NCBI GenBank assembly: GCA_051001215.1
Contig: JBPCNP010000129.1
Span: 1 to 12,873, forward strand
Source of the DNA: DATAQC01 sp051001215
Lineage (GTDB): Bacteria > Actinomycetota > Acidimicrobiia > Acidimicrobiales > AC-14
Direction: 5' to 3'
Length of the DNA: 12,873 bases
The position numbers were made by a program, and so were the translations under genes. The notes beneath the pieces are model-generated. The model was given only the letters and a program-made list of their open reading frames with translations, was not told the origin of the DNA and made no database searches. Positions 1-6,904 of this stretch are shown here, in pieces (the first letter of the stretch is position 1; every line of letters begins with the position of its first letter).

Positions 1-72
1 AGCCCCAACGGGATTCGAACCCGTGTCGCCACCTTGAGAGGGTGGTGTCCTAGGCCTCTAGACGATGGGGCC
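1..72 (-). tRNA. tRNA-Glu (anticodon CUC)
   Basis: Read on the minus strand this folds as a full cloverleaf. The acceptor 5' strand is GGCCCCA. The D arm has a GTCT/AGGAC-type stem, the anticodon stem CCACC/GGTGG closes the loop CTCTCAA with CTC at positions 34-36, and the T arm is ACGGG-TTCGAAT-CCCGT. The 3' acceptor strand TGGGGCT runs to the first base of the window, so the discriminator base lies just outside and the gene is cut by one base. The first pair would be a G-U wobble. No CCA can be assessed. It lies downstream of tRNA-Gln, the YdcF-like gene and gltX on the same strand. Confidence 0.96.
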
Positions 73-106
73 GGGGTGGCCCCGAGTGGGGCCGATCAGC
101 GTGGAG

Positions 107-178
107 CTCGGGGGGGAGGACTCGAACCCCCAATAGCAGGACCAGAACCTGTCGTGTTGCCGATTACACCACCCCCGA
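107..178 (-). tRNA. tRNA-Gln (anticodon CUG)
   Basis: On the minus strand the acceptor 5' strand TCGGGGG pairs with CCCCCGA followed by discriminator G. The D arm is GTGT/ACAC, and the anticodon loop TTCTGGT carries CTG at 34-36. The T arm is GGGGG-TTCGAGT-CCTCC with one G-T pair. The closing pair of the anticodon stem (27-43) looks like an A-C mismatch. CCA is not encoded. It is separated from tRNA-Glu by 34 bp. The 3' end of the upstream YdcF-like reading frame runs 15 nt into this gene (164-178), so processing of a joint transcript would have to separate them. Confidence 0.96.
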
Positions 179-832
179 ATGGGCGAGCCCAGCGTAGCCG
201 CTCGCCGGAGCGCCGCTGCGGTTGACCACCGAGTCGATGCCCGCTTCCCGCCGGAAGCCGATCACCCGACCGAGGGCGACGGCCGCCGACTCCCGCAACA
301 GGTAGCGGACCTCCTCGGTGCCACCGATGGGGCTGGTGCGGGTCGGCGACGCGTGACCATCGAGGCCCAGCTCACCGGCGATGGCCCGGATCCGGTACGA
401 ATGGAACGGGTCGGAGACGAGCAGCACGTGGTTGATCTGGCGGTGCCGGAGGAAGGTGGCGGTGGCCGCCAACGACTGCCACGACGACTGACCCGACACC
501 TCCCGCAGCAGGTCTCCGTCGGGAACACCCCTGGCGATCAGGTAGTTGGCCGAGGCCGTGGCCTCGGTGAACTTGTCGCCCACCTGGCGCCCACCGGTGA
601 CGACGATGACCGGCGCCAGGTGGCGCCGCCACAGGTCGGCGGCGTGGTCGAGGCGAGCCCTGAGCACAGGGGAGGGGGTGCCGTTGTACTGCGCCGCGCC
701 CAACACCACGATAGCCTGGGCCGTGCGGGCCTCGTCGTGTCGCGACGCCATCCACACCTGGACGAAGGTGACCCCCAGGTACACGAGCACCACCGCCACC
801 ACGGCGACGGCCACCTTGACGAGGAGTTTCAC
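164..832 (-). CDS. DUF218 / YdcF-like (SanA/ElyC-type) membrane-anchored protein
   Basis: A 222-residue protein. Residues about 5-28 form one hydrophobic N-terminal membrane helix with few charges, and the DUF218 domain follows from about residue 39. Visible family features are the strand AIVVLGAAQ, the SPVLRARLDHAADLW segment (54-68), the VIVVTGG turn (75-81), the conserved Glu in TEATASANYLIARGVP, and the VSDPFHSYRI strand-helix. Members of this family are linked to envelope or vancomycin-sensitivity phenotypes in enterobacteria, but their chemistry is not settled, so no reaction is claimed. The GTG start at 832-830 shares a GTGA overlap with the gltX stop, implying translational coupling; upstream in-frame codons lie inside gltX. 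The last five codons, including the TAA stop, lie inside tRNA-Gln. Confidence 0.88.
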   Translation of the reverse strand: MKLLVKVAVAVVAVVLVYLGVTFVQVWMASRHDEARTAQAIVVLGAAQYNGTPSPVLRARLDHAADLWRRHLAPVIVVTGGRQVGDKFTEATASANYLIARGVPDGDLLREVSGQSSWQSLAATATFLRHRQINHVLLVSDPFHSYRIRAIAGELGLDGHASPTRTSPIGGTEEVRYLLRESAAVALGRVIGFRREAGIDSVVNRSGAPASGYAGLAHSGVV

Positions 833-2391
833 GGCGACGACGGCTGGGACTGCTCCGGCGGCTCCGACGCCTGGGACTGCTCCGGCGGCTCCGGCGGCTC
901 CGACTGCTCCGTCGCCGACTGCTCGGCGGCCAAGCGCTCGCGGGCCGCTCGCAGGCGCTGCAAGGTGGGCCCCCGTCCGAGGGCCTGCAACGACTCGAAC
1001 AGCGGCGGCCCGACACCACGGCCGGTGACGGCCACCCGGATCGGCGCCTGGGCCTTGGCCAGCTTGAGACCGTGGCCCTCGGCCACCGCCAGCATGGCCT
1101 GGTGAATGTCCTCGGCGTCCCAGTGACACGACTCGAAGGCGGCGATGGCGTCGTCGAGCACGGCCCCGGCCGCGGGCAGCCGGGTGACCCCCTTGGCCCA
1201 CGCGTCGGCATCGATGCGTGGCTCCTCCAGGAACAAGAAGTCGACCATGGCCGGTACCTCGCCGAGGGTCTGCACCCGCTCCTGCACCAGGGGGGCGACG
1301 GCCTCGAACACGCCCGGGTCGAGGCGCTCCGGCGGCCACGGCGGGTCCTCCATCAACCACGGGAGCGACTCACGGACGAAGGTGGCCACCGGCAGTGCCC
1401 GCAGGTAGGTGGCGTTGACGTGGGCCAGCTTCAACAGGTCGAAGAACGCCGGCGCCTTGTTCACCGACTCCACCTCGAACGCCTCGACCATCTCGTCGAG
1501 GGGAACGATCTCGCGGCCGTCCGGGGGCGCCCAGCCGAGGAGGGCCAGGTAGTTGCGCAGGGCCTCGGCCAGATAGCCCTGCTCGCGGTATTCCTCGACA
1601 GCGATGGCATGACGGCGCTTGGACAGCTTGCGGCGCTTGTCATCCACCAGGAGGGGGAGGTGGGCGAACACGGGGACCTCGTGGTTGCCCAGGGCCTGGC
1701 GAAGCAGCAGCACCTTGGGGGTCGAGGGCAGCAGGTCCTCTCCCCGGATGACGTGGGAGATGGCCATGTCGGCGTCGTCGACGGCGTTGGCCAGCAAGAA
1801 GGTGGGAGTGCCGTCGCGGCGCTGGATGACGACATCTTCGAGGGTGGCGTGATCGAAGCGGACGTCGCCCCGGATGAGGTCGTGCACGACGGTTTCGCCC
1901 TCGTCGGGCAGTCGCAGGCGCAGGGCGGTCTCGGGGCTGCGCTCGACACCGCGGTCGCGGCAGAACCCGTCGTAGCCCGGGGGGGCGCCAGCGGGGGTCC
2001 GGGCGTCGATGGCATCCCTCGAGCAGTCGCACCAGTAGGCCCGTCCTTCGGCCAGCAGCCGGTCGGCGGCCTCGGCGTACAGGTGCATGCGGGTGGACTG
2101 GCGGTACGGTCCCTCGTCCCAGTCGAGGCCCAGCCAGTGCAGGGTGCGCTCGATGCCCTCGACCAGCTCGTCGCGCGAGCGGGCGGGGTCGGTGTCCTCG
2201 ATGCGCAGCACGAAGGTGCCGCTGGTGTGGCGGGCGAACATCCAGTTGAACAGCGCGGCCCGGGCACTGCCCACGTGGAGGAAGCCGGTGGGCGCCGGGG
2301 CGAACCGAACTCGGGGGGCACTCACGACTCGCTGCGAGCTGTGCTCCTCCGCTGCACCGTGGTTCTCGGTGACGCCGTGGTGCTCGCTCAT
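829..2391 (-). CDS. gltX: Glutamyl-tRNA synthetase (GluRS)
   Basis: Class I aminoacyl-tRNA synthetase that ligates glutamate to tRNA-Glu in the cytosol. At 520 residues it is slightly longer than usual. The HIGH signature appears as PAPTGFLHVGSARAALFNW (HVGS at 39-42) and the KMSKS signature as KLSKR (255-259). C121, C123 and C144 resemble the zinc-binding cysteine cluster of some GluRSs. The C-terminal half (from about 330) is the helical anticodon-binding region, ending in a Ser/Glu/Pro/Gln-rich tail (about 490-520) encoded by short direct repeats. The ATG at 2391 has a TAGCCT box six bases upstream and no clear ribosome site, fitting a leaderless transcript. An alternative GTG at 2325 (residue 23) would still keep the catalytic domain. 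If no GlnRS exists, the enzyme may also charge tRNA-Gln. Confidence 0.97.
   Translation of the reverse strand: MSEHHGVTENHGAAEEHSSQRVVSAPRVRFAPAPTGFLHVGSARAALFNWMFARHTSGTFVLRIEDTDPARSRDELVEGIERTLHWLGLDWDEGPYRQSTRMHLYAEAADRLLAEGRAYWCDCSRDAIDARTPAGAPPGYDGFCRDRGVERSPETALRLRLPDEGETVVHDLIRGDVRFDHATLEDVVIQRRDGTPTFLLANAVDDADMAISHVIRGEDLLPSTPKVLLLRQALGNHEVPVFAHLPLLVDDKRRKLSKRRHAIAVEEYREQGYLAEALRNYLALLGWAPPDGREIVPLDEMVEAFEVESVNKAPAFFDLLKLAHVNATYLRALPVATFVRESLPWLMEDPPWPPERLDPGVFEAVAPLVQERVQTLGEVPAMVDFLFLEEPRIDADAWAKGVTRLPAAGAVLDDAIAAFESCHWDAEDIHQAMLAVAEGHGLKLAKAQAPIRVAVTGRGVGPPLFESLQALGRGPTLQRLRAARERLAAEQSATEQSEPPEPPEQSQASEPPEQSQPSSP
844..910. repeat. Short direct repeats coding the GluRS C-terminal tail
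   Basis: A 22-bp unit starting CTGGGACTGCTCCGG occurs exactly at 844-865 and 871-892 (27-bp period). It is followed by partial copies containing GGCGGCTCC and GACTGCTCC to about 910. Read on the minus strand it encodes the repetitive SEPPEQSQ-type tail of GluRS. It is probably slippage-expanded and is not a mobile or regulatory repeat. Confidence 0.85.
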
Positions 2392-2397
2392 GACGTG

Positions 2398-2403
2398 AGG
2401 CTA
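2398..2403 (-). promoter_or_regulatory. Predicted -10 box of gltX (TAGCCT), leaderless start
   Basis: TAGCCT on the minus strand lies exactly six bases before the gltX ATG. Transcription would begin at or next to the start codon. No convincing -35 hexamer is visible 17-18 bp upstream. The identical hexamer at the identical spacing precedes greA. Confidence 0.5.
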
Positions 2404-2420
2404 CTGGCGGGTTCTGCCGG

Positions 2421-2426
2421 TACTGT
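2421..2426 (+). promoter_or_regulatory. Predicted -10 box of proS (TACTGT)
   Basis: TACTGT lies eight bases before the proS ATG, and no Shine-Dalgarno sequence is present between them, as expected for a leaderless mRNA. The -35 position 17 bp upstream (2398-2403) is occupied by the -10 box of the divergent gltX promoter. Confidence 0.45.
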
Positions 2427-2434
2427 CGCCACTC

Positions 2435-3841
2435 ATGGCTCCGAGCGTGCTCACCTCCCGGGCGGACAACTTTCCCCAGTGGTACCAGGACGTGGTGGCC
2501 AAGGCCGAGATGGCCGACAACGGGCCCGTCCGGGGCACCATGGTGATCCGTCCCTACGGCTACGCCATCTGGGAGCGCATGCAGCGCGAGCTCGACGACC
2601 GCATCAAGGCGGCCGGCGCCCGCAACGCCTATTTCCCGCTGTTCATCCCCGAGTCGTACCTGCGCAGGGAGGCCGAGCACGTCGAGGGCTTCAGCCCCGA
2701 GCTGGCCGTGGTCACCCACGGCGGCGGCAAGGAGCTCGAGGAGCCGGTCGTGGTCCGCCCCACCAGCGAGACCATCATCAACGTCTTCATCGCCAAGTGG
2801 GTGCAGAGCTACCGCGACCTGCCCATGTTGTTGAACCAGTGGGCCAACGTGGTGCGCTGGGAGCTGCGGCCCCGGGTGTTCCTGCGGACCACCGAGTTCC
2901 TCTGGCAGGAGGGCCACACCGCCCACGCCACCCGCGCCGAGGCCCGGGCCTACGCCGTGCGCATCCTGGGCCAGGTCTACGAGGAGTTCGCCGTCGAGGT
3001 GCTCGGGCTGCCGGTGCTGGTGGGGCGCAAGACCGAACGGGAGCGCTTCGCCGGGGCCGAGGCCACCTTCACCATCGAGGCCATGATGGGCGACGGCAAG
3101 GCCCTGCAGATGGGCACCAGCCACGAGTTGGGCCAGAACTTCGCCAAGGCCTTCGGCATCGAGTTCCAGAGCGAGGCCGGCGTCAACGAGTACGCCTGGC
3201 AGACGTCGTGGGGCGTGTCCACCCGCTTGGTGGGCGCCTTGATCATGGGCCACGGAGACGATGCCGGTCTGCGAGTGCCGCCCCGGATCGCCCCCATCCA
3301 GGTCGTGGTGGTGCTGGTCAAGGCGGCCGACGGAGCGGGCGAGGCCGCCGCCGCCCTGGTGGCCGAGCTGGCCGGGCGCGGCGTTCGGGTGGAGCTCGAC
3401 GACCGGGTCGACACCAGCTTCGGGCGACGGGCCGTCGAGTGGGAGCTCAAGGGCGTCCCGGTCCGCATCGACGTCGGGCCCCGCGACCTGGCCGCCGGCA
3501 ACGCCACCCTGGTGCGGCGCGACACCGGCGACAAGGTCCCCGTCCCCGTGGCCCAAGTGGCCCAGGCCGCGGCCGACGCCCTCGACGACATCCAGGCCGC
3601 GCTCCACGCCCAGGCCACCGAGATGCGCGACGCCCGCACCGCCGAGGTGTCGTCGGTGGCCGATGCCCAGGAAGCGGCCCAGACCGGTTTCGCCCGCGTA
3701 CCGTGGGACGTGGTGCGCGACGACGAGGTCCGCCTGGCCCAGGCCGGTGTCACCGTCCGCTGCCTCCAGCGCGACGACGGCGGCCTGCCCATGTCCTCGG
3801 ACGAACCGGGCCTCGTCGCCACGGTGGCCAAGGCCTACTGA
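2435..3841 (+). CDS. proS: Prolyl-tRNA synthetase, short eukaryote/archaea-type
   Basis: Class II aminoacyl-tRNA synthetase that attaches proline to tRNA-Pro. At 468 residues it has the short form without the roughly 180-residue editing insertion found in the E. coli-type enzyme. Motif 1 is around residues 40-75 (YFPLFIPES). Motif 2 lies at about 147-161 (RVFLRTTEFLWQEGH). Motif 3 lies at about 267-285, with GHGDDAGLRVPPR. The PTSET substrate loop is present. The anticodon-binding domain spans about 288-390 and the C-terminal domain ends in AKAY, with the terminal Tyr typical of this type. The zinc cysteines seen in some relatives are not evident; only one Cys is visible in that domain. The ATG at 2435 is chosen because of the leaderless -10 spacing. 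It is divergent from gltX and convergent with the next gene (4-bp gap). Confidence 0.96.
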   Translation: MAPSVLTSRADNFPQWYQDVVAKAEMADNGPVRGTMVIRPYGYAIWERMQRELDDRIKAAGARNAYFPLFIPESYLRREAEHVEGFSPELAVVTHGGGKELEEPVVVRPTSETIINVFIAKWVQSYRDLPMLLNQWANVVRWELRPRVFLRTTEFLWQEGHTAHATRAEARAYAVRILGQVYEEFAVEVLGLPVLVGRKTERERFAGAEATFTIEAMMGDGKALQMGTSHELGQNFAKAFGIEFQSEAGVNEYAWQTSWGVSTRLVGALIMGHGDDAGLRVPPRIAPIQVVVVLVKAADGAGEAAAALVAELAGRGVRVELDDRVDTSFGRRAVEWELKGVPVRIDVGPRDLAAGNATLVRRDTGDKVPVPVAQVAQAAADALDDIQAALHAQATEMRDARTAEVSSVADAQEAAQTGFARVPWDVVRDDEVRLAQAGVTVRCLQRDDGGLPMSSDEPGLVATVAKAY

Positions 3842-3845
3842 CGGG

Positions 3846-4352
3846 TCAGACCGCCAGGAGGCTGCGCCAGTCGGCGCTGCGAGCCCTCACCTGGGCGGGG
3901 GTCATGCGCAGGGTGGCCTCGGGAACCAGGTCGGTGACGTTGCGGCGGTCCCAGTACCCGTGGGCGGCACCGGCGAAATGGGACCGGCGGAACTCCACCA
4001 GCTCGGGCGGGGCGTCGCCGAGGAAGCCCCACAGGGCCAGCGCAAGCTCCAGGTCGTGGACCACCGGCGCCCGTCCGAACAGCGAGGCCCGGCGAAGGGC
4101 CACGGCCGTGCACCCGGCCAGGGCGTCGTCGGCGTGCTCGCCCTTGACGGTCTGCACCCGGTCGGCGAAGCGCTCTGCCAGGTTCAAGGCGTAGCCCTGG
4201 TCAGGGCCGGGGCTGCCCAGGCGCGGTCCCCTCGGCTGGCCCTTGTCGAGGTCGCCGGGCCGGTCGGCCGCCCATCGCCGGGGGGGTGGGAGGGCCAGGG
4301 TCCGCCGGGGCTGCTCGGCGAGAGGCACGGAGACGTTGTTCGGTGCGGTCAT
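3846..4352 (-). CDS. Conserved-looking protein of unknown function, last gene of the cimA operon
   Basis: A 168-residue protein that I do not recognise. The first 50 or so residues are Pro/Arg-rich and probably disordered. The rest looks like a compact helical domain with many hydrophobic, His and Trp residues, such as LELALALWGFLGDAPPEL and HFAGAAHGYWDRRNV. No signal peptide or membrane helix is visible, so it should be cytosolic. Its ATG overlaps the cimA stop as TGATG, and GGAGGAG lies 11 nt upstream of the ATG (just before the cimA stop), so it is probably translated by coupling to cimA. Codon use matches its neighbours (GC-rich third positions), which supports a real gene over a chance frame. 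The position suggests, but does not prove, a link with branched-chain amino acid metabolism. Confidence 0.78.
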   Translation of the reverse strand: MTAPNNVSVPLAEQPRRTLALPPPRRWAADRPGDLDKGQPRGPRLGSPGPDQGYALNLAERFADRVQTVKGEHADDALAGCTAVALRRASLFGRAPVVHDLELALALWGFLGDAPPELVEFRRSHFAGAAHGYWDRRNVTDLVPEATLRMTPAQVRARSADWRSLLAV

Positions 4353-5992
4353 CAGGGGCGCTGCTCCTCCCGGTCCTGCTCGTGGAGCAGGCCGAACACG
4401 ATCGAGTCCGACAAGGCCTGCCAGGAGGCCTCGATGATGTTGTGCGACACGCCGATGGTCGACCAGGTGCGCTCGCCGTCGGAGGAATCGATGAGCACCC
4501 GGGTGACGGCGCCGGTGCCCCTGTCGGTGTCGAGCACCCGCACCTTGTAGTCGGTGAGGTGGAGGTGGGCCAGGCCGGGATGGGCCTGGCCGATGGCCTG
4601 GCGCAGGGCCTGGTCGAGGGCGTTGACGGGACCGTTGCCCTCAGCCGTGGCGATCAGGCGCTGCGTGGCACCCTCGCGGTCCTGGCAGTGCACCTTGATG
4701 GTGGCCTCGGTGACGAAGGTGTCGTCGGGCCGGCGTTCGGTGATGACCCGGAACGACTCCAGGGCGAAGAACGACTGCTCCCACCCCGTCGCCTGGCGCA
4801 TGAGGAGCTCGAGTGACCCGTCGGCCACCTCGAAGTGGTACCCACGGTGCTCGAGCTCTTTGAGCCGGTCGACGATGCCGGCCAGCGACGCCGACCCGAG
4901 ATCGATCCCCAGCTCGGTGGCCTTGAGCGCCAGGGTCGAGCGCCCGGCCAGCTCGCTGACCACGAAGCGGGTGCCGTTGCCCACCGAGTCGGGGGTGACG
5001 TGCTCGTAGAGGTCGCGGCCACGGGCGATGGCCGAGGTGTGCAGTCCGGCCTTGTGGGCGAACGCCGACTGGCCGACGTAGGGCTGCTGGGGGTCGGGGG
5101 CGATGTTGGCCAGCTCGGCGATGTGATGGGCCACCGGCGCGAGGCGTTCGAGGCGGTCGGCGTCGATGGTGCGCACGCCCATCTTCAGCGACAGGTTGGG
5201 GATCGCCGCGCACAGATCCGCGTTTCCGGCCCGTTCGCCATAGCCGTTGACACATCCCTGCACCTGGGTGGCGCCGCAGCGCACGCCGGTGAGGGTGTTG
5301 GCCACCGCGCAACCGCCGTCGTTGTGGAAGTGGACCCCGAGCGGGGCCGACACCTGCGGTCGGACCTCGCTCAGGACCCGCTCGACCTCGTCGGGCAATG
5401 TGCCGCCGTTGGTGTCGCACAACACGAGTGTCTCGGCCCCCGCCTCCTCGGCCGCCCGGAGGACACGCAGGCTGAACTCGGGGTTGGCGCGGTAGCCGTC
5501 GAAGAAGTGCTCGGCGTCGAAGAACACTCGCAGGCCGGTGTTGCGCAGGAACTCCACCGAGTCGTACGCCATGGCCACGGCCTCGTCGAGGTCGGTGCGC
5601 AGGGCCTCGGTCACGTGGCGGTCCCACGACTTGGCCACGATGCACACTGCCGAGGTGTTGGCCTTCACCAGGTGGGACAGGGTGTCGTCGGAGCTGGCCT
5701 CCGACCGTGGGCGGCGGGTGGAGCCGAAGGCCACGAGGGTCGCCGTACCCAGGCTCAGCTCGGAGGGCGCCCGGGCGAAGAACTCGTCGTCTTTGGGATT
5801 GGCGCCCGGCCACCCGCCTTCGATGTAGGCCACGCCGAGATGGTCGAGCTGGGAGGCGACCCGGAGCTTGTCGTCGACGGTCAGCGACAGGCCCTCCTGC
5901 TGGCTCCCGTCGCGCAGGGTGGTGTCGTAGATGTCGACCGAGGCAGGCAGCGTCGGCAACGGGGGGTGGGCGCTCCCGTCAGCCGTCGACAT
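4352..5992 (-). CDS. cimA: (R)-citramalate synthase (CimA / LeuA-like)
   Basis: Condenses pyruvate and acetyl-CoA to (R)-citramalate, the first step of the threonine-independent route to 2-oxobutanoate and isoleucine. A 546-residue protein. The DRE-TIM barrel opens with YDTTLRDGSQQEG (22-34), including Arg27 and Asp28. The metal-binding HxH is H221/H223 in VHFHND. GYGERAGNAD and the FAHKAGLH segment follow, and the C-terminal LeuA-dimer regulatory domain occupies about 400-540. The EGGWPGANPKDDEFF segment is typical of the CimA branch, not of 2-isopropylmalate synthase, which is the main alternative. The ATG at 5992 overlaps the end of ilvE by 14 nt and AAGGA lies upstream. Feedback control by isoleucine through the C-terminal domain is known for relatives, not shown here. 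Confidence 0.92.
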   Translation of the reverse strand: MSTADGSAHPPLPTLPASVDIYDTTLRDGSQQEGLSLTVDDKLRVASQLDHLGVAYIEGGWPGANPKDDEFFARAPSELSLGTATLVAFGSTRRPRSEASSDDTLSHLVKANTSAVCIVAKSWDRHVTEALRTDLDEAVAMAYDSVEFLRNTGLRVFFDAEHFFDGYRANPEFSLRVLRAAEEAGAETLVLCDTNGGTLPDEVERVLSEVRPQVSAPLGVHFHNDGGCAVANTLTGVRCGATQVQGCVNGYGERAGNADLCAAIPNLSLKMGVRTIDADRLERLAPVAHHIAELANIAPDPQQPYVGQSAFAHKAGLHTSAIARGRDLYEHVTPDSVGNGTRFVVSELAGRSTLALKATELGIDLGSASLAGIVDRLKELEHRGYHFEVADGSLELLMRQATGWEQSFFALESFRVITERRPDDTFVTEATIKVHCQDREGATQRLIATAEGNGPVNALDQALRQAIGQAHPGLAHLHLTDYKVRVLDTDRGTGAVTRVLIDSSDGERTWSTIGVSHNIIEASWQALSDSIVFGLLHEQDREEQRP

Positions 5993-6899
5993 GTTCGAGC
6001 CAGTCCTTGTAGCGATCGACCTCGCCTCGAACAGTGGCGAAGTAGGTCTCCTGCACGGCCTTGGTGATGGGCCCGGGGGCGCCGATCTCACGGTCGTCGA
6101 CCGAGCGGATGGGCACCACCTCGGCGGCCGTACCGGTGAGGAAGGCCTCCTCGGCCAGGTAGAGGTCGGTGCGCAAGAGGTTGGCCTCGGCCACCTCATA
6201 GCCCAGGTCGCGGGCGATGGTGACGACGGTGTCCTGGGTGATGCCCTCCAGGGCCCCCGCCGACACCGGCGGCGTGAGCAGGCGACCGTGCCTGACCACG
6301 AACAGGTTCTCGCCCGTGCATTCGCTGACGTAGCCCTGGGGCGACAGGAGGATGGCCTCGTCGTAGCCGGCCTTGAGAGCCTCGACCTTGGCCAACGAGG
6401 AGTTGACGTACATGCCGGTGCCCTTGGCTGCCACCGGCACGGCGTTGGGGTCGTGGCGCTGCCAGCTGGAGACCTTCATGCGCACGCCCCGCAGCAGTCC
6501 CTCGTCACCCAGGTACGTGCCCCACGGCCACACGGCGATGGACACGTTCACCGGGCAGGGCAACGGGTTGAGGCCCATCTCGCCATAGCCCAGGTAGGCG
6601 ATGGGTCGGATGTAGCAGGCGTCGAGGCCGTTGACCCGGACCGTCTCCTTCACCGCGTCGACGAGCTCGGCGGGCGTGAAGGGGATGTCGATCATGAAGA
6701 TGCCGGCGCTGGCGAACAGCCGGTTGATGTGCTCGGTGAGGCGGAACACGGCCGCGCCGCGATCGGTGGCGTAGGCCCGGATGCCCTCGAACACCCCGCT
6801 CCCGTAATGCAGCGAGTGGGTGAGGACATGCACCTTGGCCTCGTCCCATGCCACGAGCTCGCCGTCCATCCAGATCTTGTCGACCGTCTGAAGTGGCAT
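5979..6899 (-). CDS. ilvE: Branched-chain amino acid aminotransferase
   Basis: PLP-dependent fold-type IV transaminase that performs the last step of valine, leucine and isoleucine synthesis with glutamate as amino donor. At 306 residues it is the usual length. The Schiff-base lysine is K159 in VAAKGTGMYVNSS. HSLHYGSGVFEGIR near the N-terminus, GYVSECTGENLF for cofactor binding, and FLTGTAAEVVPI near the C-terminus are characteristic. D-amino acid transaminase or aminodeoxychorismate lyase are fold relatives, but these motifs and the operon favour IlvE. The ATG lies 5 nt after the leuB stop, with a GGAG just before it and AAAGGG further upstream. The next gene, cimA, starts inside it. Confidence 0.95.
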   Translation of the reverse strand: MPLQTVDKIWMDGELVAWDEAKVHVLTHSLHYGSGVFEGIRAYATDRGAAVFRLTEHINRLFASAGIFMIDIPFTPAELVDAVKETVRVNGLDACYIRPIAYLGYGEMGLNPLPCPVNVSIAVWPWGTYLGDEGLLRGVRMKVSSWQRHDPNAVPVAAKGTGMYVNSSLAKVEALKAGYDEAILLSPQGYVSECTGENLFVVRHGRLLTPPVSAGALEGITQDTVVTIARDLGYEVAEANLLRTDLYLAEEAFLTGTAAEVVPIRSVDDREIGAPGPITKAVQETYFATVRGEVDRYKDWLEHVDG

Positions 6900-6904
6900 C
6901 TCCG

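Noticed and set aside
833..1360. Longer N-terminal extension of the YdcF-like frame
   Set aside because: It lies entirely inside gltX in another frame; the GTG overlapping the gltX stop gives a proper membrane-anchored protein.
1640..3607. Minus-strand open frame of 655 codons antisense to proS and overlapping gltX in another frame
   Set aside because: Gly/His/Arg/Pro-rich translation typical of a shadow frame; both genes beneath are clear.
1072..4194. Very long plus-strand open frame antisense to gltX and running on into proS and beyond (1040 codons)
   Set aside because: It is antisense to gltX and out of frame with proS, both unambiguous. Long antisense frames are expected in high-GC DNA, and its translation has no recognisable domain.
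4835..6067. Plus-strand frame of 410 codons opposite cimA
   Set aside because: Antisense shadow; the cimA protein is well supported by motifs on the other strand.
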